A model generated the notes under the pieces. It did not search any database, had not been told where the DNA came from, and saw only the letters and a list, made by a program, of their open reading frames with translations. A stretch of 37,688 nt of DNA. Origin: an uncultured Candidatus Poseidoniales archaeon. GTDB lineage: Archaea; Thermoplasmatota; Poseidoniia; Poseidoniales; Poseidoniaceae. Shown here piece by piece: positions 26,061 through 33,973 of the stretch (positions within the stretch are counted from its first letter, which is position 1; each line of letters opens with the position of its first letter). The translations under genes and the position numbers were made by a program. The stretch is from contig CAJJCM010000045.1 in NCBI GenBank assembly GCA_905182635.1, positions 1 to 37,688 of the forward strand, written 5' to 3'.

Positions 26061-26705
26061 TTATTCCCTGCGGAATTTGGAAAACAAACCTTCAGGTTCA
26101 ATTTCTATCGACTCTTGTTCTTCAAGCCATGAACGTTCAAGTAAACCGGATTCAAGTTGCTCCCGCTCTCGGGCAGATTCGATTGAATCTTCAGTGCCAT
26201 TTACCGCATCACGCAAAGCGATGGCTTGATTGATAAGAATCACATAGCGTTTGAGTGCTGAATGAGTTTGAGGTAATGGACTAAAATGACCAAGGACTGC
26301 ATATGTCTCATCGTCACGGATGAGTAAGGAGCCCCCAATTAATTCATCATTGGTCAGTCGAACTCTGCCCGCCCCCACATCACCCCAAGTACCATCTGAA
26401 TATCGGACCATGACGAGTGCAGCCCCAAATTCGAGGTCACCCATGAATGGATGATTTAGATTCACTGCCAAAGGAACTCGAAGTAAAGGTGATTTGAGAT
26501 AGATGAAAAAGGTACCGAAACCACCAATGAATATGATTCCAATAGCGGCAAGAATAGTACCGCCCAAAGAGAGTTGATAAAAGAGTTTCACACTCGAAAA
26601 GAGAACATACAGAAGACCAGCAAAAAGAAGGTAATAGATGATGAGAATACCGAGAAAACGATACACGAATGGACGCGCAAGTTCCAACGAAATGAAGCGT
26701 CGCAT
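26061..26705 (-). CDS. Two-helix membrane protein with C-terminal soluble domain
   Basis: 214 residues from ATG 26705. The frame opens at 26738, but a TATA box (TTAAATAT at 26744-26737) sits there, so transcription would begin near 26715 and the later ATG fits. Two helices (about 15-37 and 44-66) are followed by a domain of beta character (GDLEFGAALVMVRYSDGTWGDVGAGRVRL) and a charged helical tail with many Glu. No known family is evident. The neighbour downstream is another membrane protein. Confidence 0.7.
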   Translation of the reverse strand: MRRFISLELARPFVYRFLGILIIYYLLFAGLLYVLFSSVKLFYQLSLGGTILAAIGIIFIGGFGTFFIYLKSPLLRVPLAVNLNHPFMGDLEFGAALVMVRYSDGTWGDVGAGRVRLTNDELIGGSLLIRDDETYAVLGHFSPLPQTHSALKRYVILINQAIALRDAVNGTEDSIESAREREQLESGLLERSWLEEQESIEIEPEGLFSKFRRE

Positions 26706-26736
26706 TTCAACCGACAATTCACCTCGCCCCTCGCCC

Positions 26737-26744
26737 ATATTTAA
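26737..26744 (-). promoter_or_regulatory. TATA box of the two-helix membrane protein gene
   Basis: TTAAATAT on the minus strand, centred about 35 bases before ATG 26705. It overlaps the upstream in-frame ATG at 26738, which argues against that ATG being the start. Confidence 0.5.
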
Positions 26745-26814
26745 CCATCGACCCGCTGTCTTTCAACTTCACGGTGCCTTACAGAAATGTGAAGTGAACA
26801 TACATCCGGCTCAA

Positions 26815-26861
26815 GGTGCGGATTGAAGAAAAGTCCATTCTATGTTCAATCGAGCCGCACC
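26815..26861. repeat. Bulged hairpin upstream of the DUF835/DnaA-like operon
   Basis: GGTGCGG (26815-26821) pairs perfectly with CCGCACC (26855-26861). Inside, ATTGAA (26822-26827) pairs with TTCAAT after a four-base bulge (CGAG) on the 3' side; the loop is 17 bases. That is 13 bp in total. It lies in the 202-base gap between divergent genes (26706-26907), 46 bases before ATG 26908. The 7-bp outer stem and the TTCAATC sequence recall a tRNA acceptor and T loop, but the element is far too short for a tRNA. It could be a leader structure, a small RNA or a large operator. Confidence 0.55.
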
Positions 26862-26907
26862 CTTCAAGAAGTGTCTCGTAAGCATCACCCCGTAGAGGTG
26901 AGGGGAG

Positions 26908-28902
26908 ATGGTAGAACTACCGCAAGGAGATGTGACTGAAGTTCGCCGTGGCGGACCCGAAACTTTGCGTTTACTGTCGATCGATATGGCGCGATTAGGA
27001 ACCTCAGGCTACATCAGAATTGAACGCAGGCCAAAGGAGCAAATGCCACGAATTGGCATCGTTGCATTTCGAGAAGGTAAACCGATGCTCGCGTTGCATG
27101 AAGCAGATGCAATCACAATGTCTCTCGAAGCCTTACTGGATATTGAAAGTGATGCAGTGCTGATTGATGCTTTGCTCGCTATTCACGAACTGCCTTTACC
27201 TGACCTCAACCAAATTCTCAATCTTCACCAAGAAGCACTCTTTCAGGTCGATGAACAAACGGAACAAACGGATGAAGGACATCAATGGTGGTCAAAATCT
27301 AAATTGAGAGCGAGTACTTGGAATCGAGAAGAACGCTTACCCGTTATCGAAGTCATGGTGGAAGCACCAGAAGCAATTCGCCAACGTAGCAAAGCCCTCT
27401 TGCGACGATTTGATGGGATTGAAAAAATGTTGCGCCCCGGAGATGCTTACTTTTTCGACTCAATGAATCCAGCACCCCTGTTTGATCTTGCTGGACATTT
27501 GGCTGTTCATGGGCGCCCATTGTATGTACTTGCGAGGCATAACATTGAAGCGCTCAATGTAGAGCACAACATTCCGATTGCATCCAGCTCATGGCTGTCT
27601 CAAAATGGAGATGTGCGTTCGACTGAACCAACATTGGAAAATCTTCGCCGGAAAATTGACGCGTTTCTTTGGGAAAATCTTCGCGCAGTTGTCGTTCTTG
27701 AAGGTGTTGAATATCTCTCCAGCCTCCATGGCGATGAACGCGTCGTTGATTTCTTGCGCGATATTGTCGACGGGGTACGTCTCGAAGACCATATATTCTT
27801 GGCAACAGGTGACTTCAATGCATTTCCAATGACGACCCGTCAGCATTTATCACGCTACATGACTGACCTTGAACCGGCGGTTCTTGAGCATTGGAACCTC
27901 GAACCTGAACGTATACTCGACCACCCGCTCTGTGCGCCACCAAGTGATGAAGAAAGGCAATGGATTGAACAGCAATTACAACAGGCAATTTCGCCATCCT
28001 ATGCAGGGGACTCTCCCCCACAGTCAACCGTCTTTGGAACAATGGAGGGAGGAATTGAATCGCCTGATTCAGAAGATATACAAGCCGCAACGGAATCTCT
28101 TGACACAGTTGTTCGTGAGTGGGCTGAACCTGAAGCAAAGCCTTCTGATGCCATGACCGAACAAAGTGAAATCAATTTTGTTGAAACATTGAACCAAACT
28201 CGTCCGGTCGAAACGATACTCGAGTCGAGCGCCGTCGAAGAAAGTCAAGACTTGCGAGAAGAATTCGTACAGAAGAATGAACCAACTCAAACGAAACCAT
28301 CTGTTGAAATCGATGAATCGGTGGCTGAAGTCATTGTAAATGACATTGTTCGTATCAATCAACCACGAAAACCGCAACGGATTCGAAGGCGAAGAAAACC
28401 AACCGTTACCCGAACAACTCCTCGGAATCAACAAGGTATTCAAGCCGCAGTCGAAAATGCACAAATTGCAAAGGATTTTGTGGACATTGAAAGTTCGCAC
28501 ACAAATCCACGAAGCACATTTTCGAATTCACTTGAAGCCTACGAGAATCGCCAGAACAAAGCGGTTGAAAGTATGCGAGTGAAATCATCAGCGAAGAATG
28601 ATTCGTCGCTCTATGATGCGACACGACAACAGGTCAACAACCAAGAGTTCAACCTACCAGATACGCCTCTTCCAAAGCGGCCACTTGAATCACTAAAAGG
28701 GCGCCAACCAATCAATACACCAACTAAACTCACGCCTTTACTCGCACGACCTGGTGTGTCAAGTTCACCACAACCGAAAGAAGCGATTCGTGAATCTGCT
28801 TCTCGCCAGCAAACAGAATCACCGATTGAAATGAAACTCAGTGCTTGGGATATCGAAGACCGTGCGCGATTGAAAAAGGAATTGGAAGGTGCGAAGAAAT
28901 GA
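26908..28902 (+). CDS. DUF835-like protein with long disordered basic/acidic tail
   Basis: 664 residues from ATG 26908, with GAGGTGAGGGG just upstream. Residues about 10-115 look like a small alpha/beta module of the DUF2226/DUF4388 kind (GTSGYIRIERR, then IGIVAFREGKPMLALHEADA). Residues about 178-320 match DUF835: DAYFFDSMN, GRPLYVLARHNIEAL, SSWLSQNGDVRSTEPTLENL, AVVVLEGVEYLSSLHGDERVVDFLRDIVDGV. The last 340 residues are low-complexity, acidic up to 480, then a basic patch (PRKPQRIRRRRKPTVTR, about 486-502). DUF835 is known mainly from euryarchaea, often beside signalling domains, and its function is undescribed. Its stop overlaps the next start (ATGA), so it is coupled to the DnaA-like protein. 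Confidence 0.82.
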   Translation: MVELPQGDVTEVRRGGPETLRLLSIDMARLGTSGYIRIERRPKEQMPRIGIVAFREGKPMLALHEADAITMSLEALLDIESDAVLIDALLAIHELPLPDLNQILNLHQEALFQVDEQTEQTDEGHQWWSKSKLRASTWNREERLPVIEVMVEAPEAIRQRSKALLRRFDGIEKMLRPGDAYFFDSMNPAPLFDLAGHLAVHGRPLYVLARHNIEALNVEHNIPIASSSWLSQNGDVRSTEPTLENLRRKIDAFLWENLRAVVVLEGVEYLSSLHGDERVVDFLRDIVDGVRLEDHIFLATGDFNAFPMTTRQHLSRYMTDLEPAVLEHWNLEPERILDHPLCAPPSDEERQWIEQQLQQAISPSYAGDSPPQSTVFGTMEGGIESPDSEDIQAATESLDTVVREWAEPEAKPSDAMTEQSEINFVETLNQTRPVETILESSAVEESQDLREEFVQKNEPTQTKPSVEIDESVAEVIVNDIVRINQPRKPQRIRRRRKPTVTRTTPRNQQGIQAAVENAQIAKDFVDIESSHTNPRSTFSNSLEAYENRQNKAVESMRVKSSAKNDSSLYDATRQQVNNQEFNLPDTPLPKRPLESLKGRQPINTPTKLTPLLARPGVSSSPQPKEAIRESASRQQTESPIEMKLSAWDIEDRARLKKELEGAKK

Positions 28903-30941
28903 GCGACCGCCGAGATAATTTAGCTCTTGCATTGGAGTTGGCAAAACAACATCTCAACAAATCCGGAACTGGAATTGACCGAATCAGAATTCCAACAAAT
29001 AAGGATTCGCAATCCTCTCAATCGAAAATGAATCGACTGCTTGGAAAACAAAACGTTCAGGATCAGCGACAAGGAACGCTTCTACAGAGAACAGGTATTG
29101 TCGAGCGACCGACATTTGATGTAGTCGCAGATAAGGTATTGGGGAAAGAAAGCAAACGTAGAAGACCCTCTCTCGACCTTAAATCAAATGGTGACTCATT
29201 AGCAGATATTGCTGCACGCCGCATACGCTCTTTACGGCAACGAACCTATGAGGAAATTGAACAACATACGGGCGGTTCCGAAGAAACAGAAGACGGTTAT
29301 GTCGGAATGGAGGAAGATGGTCGTCCTGTGTGGGAGCGGATTCTCGATGAACAACGAGGTCGTGTGACTCTGGCCTTACCGCCGGATTTGGCACCTGTTG
29401 ATTCCGATTCACCCTTTCACCATGATGTGACTGTCCCTACAGAGGGGGCATGGCCTCAACGTTTGCGCCCTGAGAGTCGCATGAGTTTCAAACAATGGTT
29501 CACCACCAACGAAAATTATCGCGCCACGCAGGCAGCGGAAGCCATTGTCGATTCCCCAGGAGGGTCACTGAATCCACTGATTTTTATCGGACCTACCGAA
29601 ACTGGCCGCTCACATCTCCTTCATGCGACTGCACAAGCTGTTCTTCGCCGCCAAGAAGGGAATGTATATCTCCTCTCTGCTGCAGATCTATCTGGCCTTC
29701 AGCATTTACCTAAAGGCTGGCAAGATAGTCTTGTAAATGCTCGATTGCTTGCCATTGATGACCTTCATGAATGTGCCAGGAACCCTGAACTGGCGCATGA
29801 ACTCGGAACAATGCTTGATTATGCGCTCAATATGGGTGTCCATATCCTCCTCTCTTCGAATTCTGAACCCGAAGATTGGCCAACATCGCGTTTATGGGAA
29901 TTAACTCGCAATGCTGCTTCGGTTCACCTCGGCGCTCCTAAACCCGCCAGCATGGTACTGTATGCTCGGAGTTTGGCTCAAAAGAAGGGATTCATAATGA
30001 ATGACGGTCAACTCGCCAGTATGGTTTTACAAGACATAATTGGCTGGCGTGCAACCAAAGCAAACTTCGATTTGGTCGCTCTCGCCCTCCAATCCGGTCG
30101 AGATATTCTCGATGGCGATGATGTAACTGCACTGCTTTCAAACCAAATGGAAGAGGGAACTGAAGCGGTGCCGATTGAACGCGAAAACGTCGAAGATATT
30201 GCAACTCGATTAGTCGCTTCTGCCGTCGATACCATCTACAGCGACACGGTTCATGGTGGTATTGAGCTGTATTCGGAACTCCCTGAAATAGGAGTCGATA
30301 CGTATAACCCTCCTGAAATCGATACACAAGCGTTGGCACAAGAAGCAGATGCCCGTCATGCTGCTTATCTCAAAGTAGCACTCGAAGACACTGCACCTTC
30401 TGCATCTTCGGTTCTCGCGTTGCATGAGCGAGAGGAGCACCTCATCACACGTAAAGGACACATCGAGGAGCGTGATTATGGGCGTGCTGCTGACTTACTT
30501 ACCGAGTTGGATGAAGCGTTTGATACACAAATAAATACTTTTGAAAGCGATTTCCGCCAAAGTTCTGTGCAACTTGCCCACATTGAAGCAAAGCTAGTGG
30601 ATCTGTCGAAACGAACCTCCGAAGCATCGATGGATGAATTGATTTCGATTACTGATGAATTGAGGGCAATGGAAGGAAATCTCATTGAATTGGATCCTGA
30701 ACGAGACCCCTGGCCCGATATGGAAACGGATGACGCCCCAAAGAAGAGACGCAAAGTCGGCCGGCGAAAACCAACTTCAACAGAGCAATCTTTGAAGAGC
30801 CATGAGCGTGAAGATGAAGGGGATATTGATGTACGAAAGAACAGGGCGTCGGACTTACTTGATGATGAAGAAGTGACTCGGATAATTCGACTCGACCGAA
30901 TCCATTCAGTCCATAGACTCGTCCCAGGTGAAGAAGTATGA
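28899..30941 (+). CDS. DnaA-like AAA+ ATPase with coiled-coil tail
   Basis: 680 residues from ATG 28899; the frame is open upstream but the ATGA overlap marks the start. Residues 1-190 are charged and probably disordered. Residues 196-415 resemble DnaA domain III: SFKQWFTTNENYRATQAAEA, then NPLIFIGPTETGRSHLLHAT (Walker A 231-238, with Arg237 where Lys is expected), LLAIDDLHE (Walker B 283-288, Asp-Asp as in DnaA), ILLSSNSEPEDWP (sensor 1), and a lid with WRATKANFDLVALALQSGRD. No DnaA-box-binding domain IV is present. Instead residues about 505-600 form a coiled coil, followed by a basic patch (PKKRRKVGRRK, 614-624) and an acidic end. Archaea normally use Orc1/Cdc6, so the role is unknown; with the Lys lost, ATP hydrolysis is doubtful. 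Confidence 0.8.
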   Translation: MSDRRDNLALALELAKQHLNKSGTGIDRIRIPTNKDSQSSQSKMNRLLGKQNVQDQRQGTLLQRTGIVERPTFDVVADKVLGKESKRRRPSLDLKSNGDSLADIAARRIRSLRQRTYEEIEQHTGGSEETEDGYVGMEEDGRPVWERILDEQRGRVTLALPPDLAPVDSDSPFHHDVTVPTEGAWPQRLRPESRMSFKQWFTTNENYRATQAAEAIVDSPGGSLNPLIFIGPTETGRSHLLHATAQAVLRRQEGNVYLLSAADLSGLQHLPKGWQDSLVNARLLAIDDLHECARNPELAHELGTMLDYALNMGVHILLSSNSEPEDWPTSRLWELTRNAASVHLGAPKPASMVLYARSLAQKKGFIMNDGQLASMVLQDIIGWRATKANFDLVALALQSGRDILDGDDVTALLSNQMEEGTEAVPIERENVEDIATRLVASAVDTIYSDTVHGGIELYSELPEIGVDTYNPPEIDTQALAQEADARHAAYLKVALEDTAPSASSVLALHEREEHLITRKGHIEERDYGRAADLLTELDEAFDTQINTFESDFRQSSVQLAHIEAKLVDLSKRTSEASMDELISITDELRAMEGNLIELDPERDPWPDMETDDAPKKRRKVGRRKPTSTEQSLKSHEREDEGDIDVRKNRASDLLDDEEVTRIIRLDRIHSVHRLVPGEEV

Positions 30942-31405
30942 GAGCGCCATGGTGGATGAAAGGCGTTGCCTTTTCATGCCAAGCAAGTTGCGGTAAGTGC
31001 TGCGATGAACCCGGTGGTATTGTCTATCTCTCAGTAACTGATGCTGAACGAATATCTTCGGCAAATGAAATGGAGGTCGAGGACTGGCTTGAACGTGATT
31101 GTCGGCAAACGCTCGATGGGCGTTATGTGTTGAAAAGCCGGCCTGAAGATGGAGTCTGTATTAATTTGGATGAAAACAAACAATGCATGATTTACGAAGT
31201 TCGCCCACAGCAATGTGCTGCATTCCCATGGTGGGGTGAGAACTTAGCCACCGACCGAGCCTGGAAGAAAGTGAAAGATGCATGCCCTGGGCTTACTGCA
31301 GATGATGCAATTCTTATCGATGGTGAAACGGTCCGAATCCATATTTTCGCTGACAGAGAATCTACCAAGGGATTTCGTTCGTGGCCACCACATAGTAAAA
31401 GATAG
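30938..31405 (+). CDS. YkgJ-type Cys-cluster (zinc- or iron-chelating) protein
   Basis: 155 residues from ATG 30938, overlapping the DnaA-like gene by four bases. Cys pattern: FSCQASCGKCCDEPGG near residue 14, then GVCINLDENKQCMIYEVRPQQCAAFPWW near 75-100. This is the layout of the YkgJ/DUF-type family, which has a Cys-rich metal site of unknown use. A further Cys lies in DACPG. The protein is soluble. Third and last gene of the trio, and the TATA box and start of citrate synthase come after it. Confidence 0.85.
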   Translation: MRAPWWMKGVAFSCQASCGKCCDEPGGIVYLSVTDAERISSANEMEVEDWLERDCRQTLDGRYVLKSRPEDGVCINLDENKQCMIYEVRPQQCAAFPWWGENLATDRAWKKVKDACPGLTADDAILIDGETVRIHIFADRESTKGFRSWPPHSKR

Positions 31406-31441
31406 AATCTCGATTCATCTTAAAAAAGGTCGCTTTTGAGG

Positions 31442-31460
31442 CTTTATGATTTGCATAAAG
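31442..31460. repeat. Perfect 7-bp inverted repeat upstream of the citrate synthase promoter
   Basis: CTTTATG, spacer ATTTG, CATAAAG, ending ten bases before the TATA box at 31471. The position just upstream of the TATA/BRE region suits a regulator-binding site. Confidence 0.45.
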
Positions 31461-31470
31461 AAGAGCCGTC

Positions 31471-31477
31471 TTTATAC
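31471..31477 (+). promoter_or_regulatory. TATA box of citrate synthase
   Basis: TTTATAC, 36-42 bases before ATG 31513. Transcription would start near 31498, leaving a leader of about 15 bases with the ribosome-binding stretch GAAGGGGA. Confidence 0.55.
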
Positions 31478-31512
31478 GAAAGAGGTAAGTGGGTGGTACC
31501 GAAGGGGACATT

Positions 31513-32679
31513 ATGGCTGAGAATGAGGTGCTTTTGGAAGTGACAGAGAAGCACCTAAACACTGGCCTGCGTGGAGTTCCTGTCGGAACTTGCCGCACCT
31601 CTTTCGTCACACCCACTGAAGGGGTTCATTATTGCGGTTATCCAATCACTGAATTGGCTACTTTCGAACCGGAAGATATCGTTTATCTGCTGTTTAACAA
31701 GGAATTACCAAACGCAGAACAGTCGGTTGCAATTCGCCAAGACCTCGCCTCTCGTGCTGCTCTACCTGGCGACCTTGAATCGGTACTGAAAACTCTACCT
31801 AAATTCGGCCACCCAATGGATTGGCTGAGTGTGGGCATCCACACACTCGGAATGCTTGAAACGACCAATGATTGGAGAGAAGATGCACTCAATCTCATCG
31901 CTCGAATGCCCCGTTTGATGGGACTTATCTTTCGAATCAGAGAAGGCAGAGAACAAGACATTCCTGCTGATGATACTTCGCTTTCGATGGTTGAGCGTTT
32001 TGTCCGAACACTCGATTTGCATGATACAGACCCTGTGAAAATGAGTCAAATAATTTCGACCTACCTCGTCCTTCATATGGACCATGGTGGCGGTAATCTC
32101 TCGACCTTTGTCGGCAAGGCGACTGCATCGAGTAAAGCCACAGTATATTCTTCAATGGCAGGTGCAATGAATGCCTTGTCTGGGCCACTTCATGGTCGGG
32201 CAAACCAATCATGTTTGGAATTTGTTCTGAAAGTTGGAACGAGTGACCCTGTTGAAGTTGAAGCATTTGTTCGGGCTGAATTGAAGGCAAACCGACCTAT
32301 TTTTGGTTTTGGCCATGCTGTTCTTCGGACTGAGGACCCTCGTGCAACAGTCCAGTTCAAATTGGGTTCAGAAATCTGTCCTGATGATGAAAATTTCAAA
32401 ATCATCACTACGCTTCGCGAGGTCGTACCTCGTGTATTGTCCGAAAATCCGAAAATTCGCAACCCAAATGCCAACGTCGATATCGCCAGTGGTGCTTTAT
32501 TGCACCACGCCGGCTTGACTGACCCAACCTATTACACCACTTTCTTCGGATGGGCACGTGTTGCAGGAATCGGCGCTCAAATTGTTGATGAACGCAGTGT
32601 GTTCCGCAATGGAAAAGGTACACCAATTTACCGACCGAAATATATTGCTGAAGCGCAAACTTTGCGTCATGTCGAGTGA
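31513..32679 (+). CDS. gltA: Citrate synthase
   Basis: 388 residues from ATG 31513, chosen for the GAAGGGGA site upstream and the short leader implied by the TATA box; an in-frame start at 31489 is less likely. Condenses oxaloacetate and acetyl-CoA. Catalytic residues: His227 in SGPLHGRANQ, His268 in GFGHAVLRTEDPRA and Asp323 in NANVDIASG. DHGGGNLSTF (190-199) replaces the usual DHE-x-NAST. The ending (RSVFRNGKGTPIYRPKYI) matches family members that bind CoA. Length is near the 370-380 of the archaeal/Gram-positive type. The stop is three bases from that of the convergent GDPD gene. Confidence 0.93.
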   Translation: MAENEVLLEVTEKHLNTGLRGVPVGTCRTSFVTPTEGVHYCGYPITELATFEPEDIVYLLFNKELPNAEQSVAIRQDLASRAALPGDLESVLKTLPKFGHPMDWLSVGIHTLGMLETTNDWREDALNLIARMPRLMGLIFRIREGREQDIPADDTSLSMVERFVRTLDLHDTDPVKMSQIISTYLVLHMDHGGGNLSTFVGKATASSKATVYSSMAGAMNALSGPLHGRANQSCLEFVLKVGTSDPVEVEAFVRAELKANRPIFGFGHAVLRTEDPRATVQFKLGSEICPDDENFKIITTLREVVPRVLSENPKIRNPNANVDIASGALLHHAGLTDPTYYTTFFGWARVAGIGAQIVDERSVFRNGKGTPIYRPKYIAEAQTLRHVE

Positions 32680-32682
32680 TAC

Positions 32683-33831
32683 TCACTTGAACACTGGCCG
32701 TGAAGTCTTACCTGAACCGCGATGACCAATGAGCCGAATCGCCTCCCATGGTGGAGTCGCATCTTTGGAACGTTCAAGAATGCTTGAAGTCGATTCTTCC
32801 CACTTCCATTTCTTACGCCACATCTCGACCAACTCGTTACGGCGTTGCAGATCACATTCGGACCAAGGGGTCGTTTCACATCGGAGTTGATGTAAGATTT
32901 CTTTATGATTCTCGTGAGTAGCGTTCATCAAGGTTTGCTGCTGAATGGCATCCAAAGGTCGAGTAGCAGGGTGAGTCCAGCGTAAATGACCCGAAGGGAG
33001 CCAAGAGGCTTCTGGATCGGAACAATCAGTCAAACCCGTCAAGCCTGCAGCCAGTACATCATGTTCGAGGTCCAATGGAGTAGGCCAAACATAAATCGGA
33101 AAACCACGTTGCCTCGAACTTAATCGCTCCGCTTTCGCACCATATAATCCACCGGCATAGCCCAGAGGAATCCGACTCATTGGAGGTGTGAAATACTCGA
33201 TTGCACATGGAGTCATTGACGCACCTGCTCGACGATTTGACTCAATTAATCGGGCAATTGAAGTGGTAAAAAACTGGGTCATACCCCGCATACGTTTGGT
33301 GTGATGGTTCCCGAAAGGTGGTACATAAGGGGCTAACGCAGCCCAAGGACGTCCAGCACCGGAGGATTGAACCGAAGATTCCATACCCGTATGAAAGGAA
33401 TAATACACCGTATTCTCAGATGGGATTTCAAACTCTTTGAGAAGTAATTCGGTTTGTTCCATCATCATTGCTACATGTGAAATATGCTGCTTCTTGCCGA
33501 AAAATCCGCCCCCATAGAGCGCACGTGGATGCGGACGTTTGAATTCAACACAGCCCATTTTACCCTTATCTCTCCATTCAGTTTGGAGTTGGGTATCCTC
33601 TAACATTGAACGAAAAGAAAGAAAACCGAGTGACGTTAATTCATCGAGGGTATGATTTTCAACCCAAGAATAAGCGTGAGGGAGTTGCTGTATTGGCACG
33701 GATACTTCCGGATCGTGATGAATTATCAATTCTCCATCTCGAGTCATACGCACATCGAATTCAATTCCATCATTGGATTGAATACCATGCCTGAGACTTT
33801 CAAGTGTATTCTCTGGTGCCTGTTGCCACAT
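32683..33831 (-). CDS. GDPD-family phosphodiesterase with C-terminal HRG motif (possible circular permutation)
   Basis: 382 residues from ATG 33831, with GGTGA five bases upstream; a stop codon closes the frame just before an in-frame TTG at 33843. Glycerophosphodiester phosphodiesterases begin with a strand ending in HRG, then ENT, then IEFDV-x-TxDG and HHD. Here the protein starts directly at QQAPENTLESL, followed by DGIEFDVRMTRDGELIIHHD (21-40), GCVEFKRPHP as the Glu-x-Lys strand, and VWPTPLDLEHDVLAAGLTGLTD as the closing barrel strand. The missing strand appears at the very end: IRLIGHRGSGKTS, with His370 and Arg371. The order therefore looks rotated. The middle (GGGFFGKKQHISHVAMMM) is typical. 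It diverges from a PAP2-type gene. Confidence 0.78.
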   Translation of the reverse strand: MWQQAPENTLESLRHGIQSNDGIEFDVRMTRDGELIIHHDPEVSVPIQQLPHAYSWVENHTLDELTSLGFLSFRSMLEDTQLQTEWRDKGKMGCVEFKRPHPRALYGGGFFGKKQHISHVAMMMEQTELLLKEFEIPSENTVYYSFHTGMESSVQSSGAGRPWAALAPYVPPFGNHHTKRMRGMTQFFTTSIARLIESNRRAGASMTPCAIEYFTPPMSRIPLGYAGGLYGAKAERLSSRQRGFPIYVWPTPLDLEHDVLAAGLTGLTDCSDPEASWLPSGHLRWTHPATRPLDAIQQQTLMNATHENHKEILHQLRCETTPWSECDLQRRNELVEMWRKKWKWEESTSSILERSKDATPPWEAIRLIGHRGSGKTSRPVFK

Positions 33832-33944
33832 CAACTTCACCAATCAACTCCACGGGGGGCTCCTTTCTAAGGTCTACCATCTGAATGTGAAGTACTCGAG
33901 GAGATGCTGGAAGTGACCTAGCCTTTACTTTCCGGTCATAATGT

Positions 33945-33952
33945 CTTATATC
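33945..33952 (+). promoter_or_regulatory. TATA box for a leaderless PAP2-type gene
   Basis: CTTATATC, the same octamer as the tRNA-Val promoter, is centred 25 bases before ATG 33974. Transcription would begin at or next to that ATG. Confidence 0.6.
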
Positions 33953-33973
33953 AACTGGCACTGCCCCTTGAAT

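Noticed and set aside
26815-26861. Possible tRNA gene on either strand
   Set aside because: The acceptor-like stem and TTCAATC are present, but there is no D arm or anticodon arm and the length is only 47 bases. Kept only as a hairpin.
30738-30774. Resemblance of PKKRRKV in the DnaA-like protein to a nuclear-import signal
   Set aside because: The organism is a prokaryote; a basic patch of this kind is better read as a nucleic-acid or membrane contact.
32683-32745. Reading GHRGSGKT at the GDPD C-terminus as a P-loop
   Set aside because: It fits GxxxxGKT by letter, but only a few residues follow and there is no NTPase fold; the HRG reading agrees with the rest of the protein.
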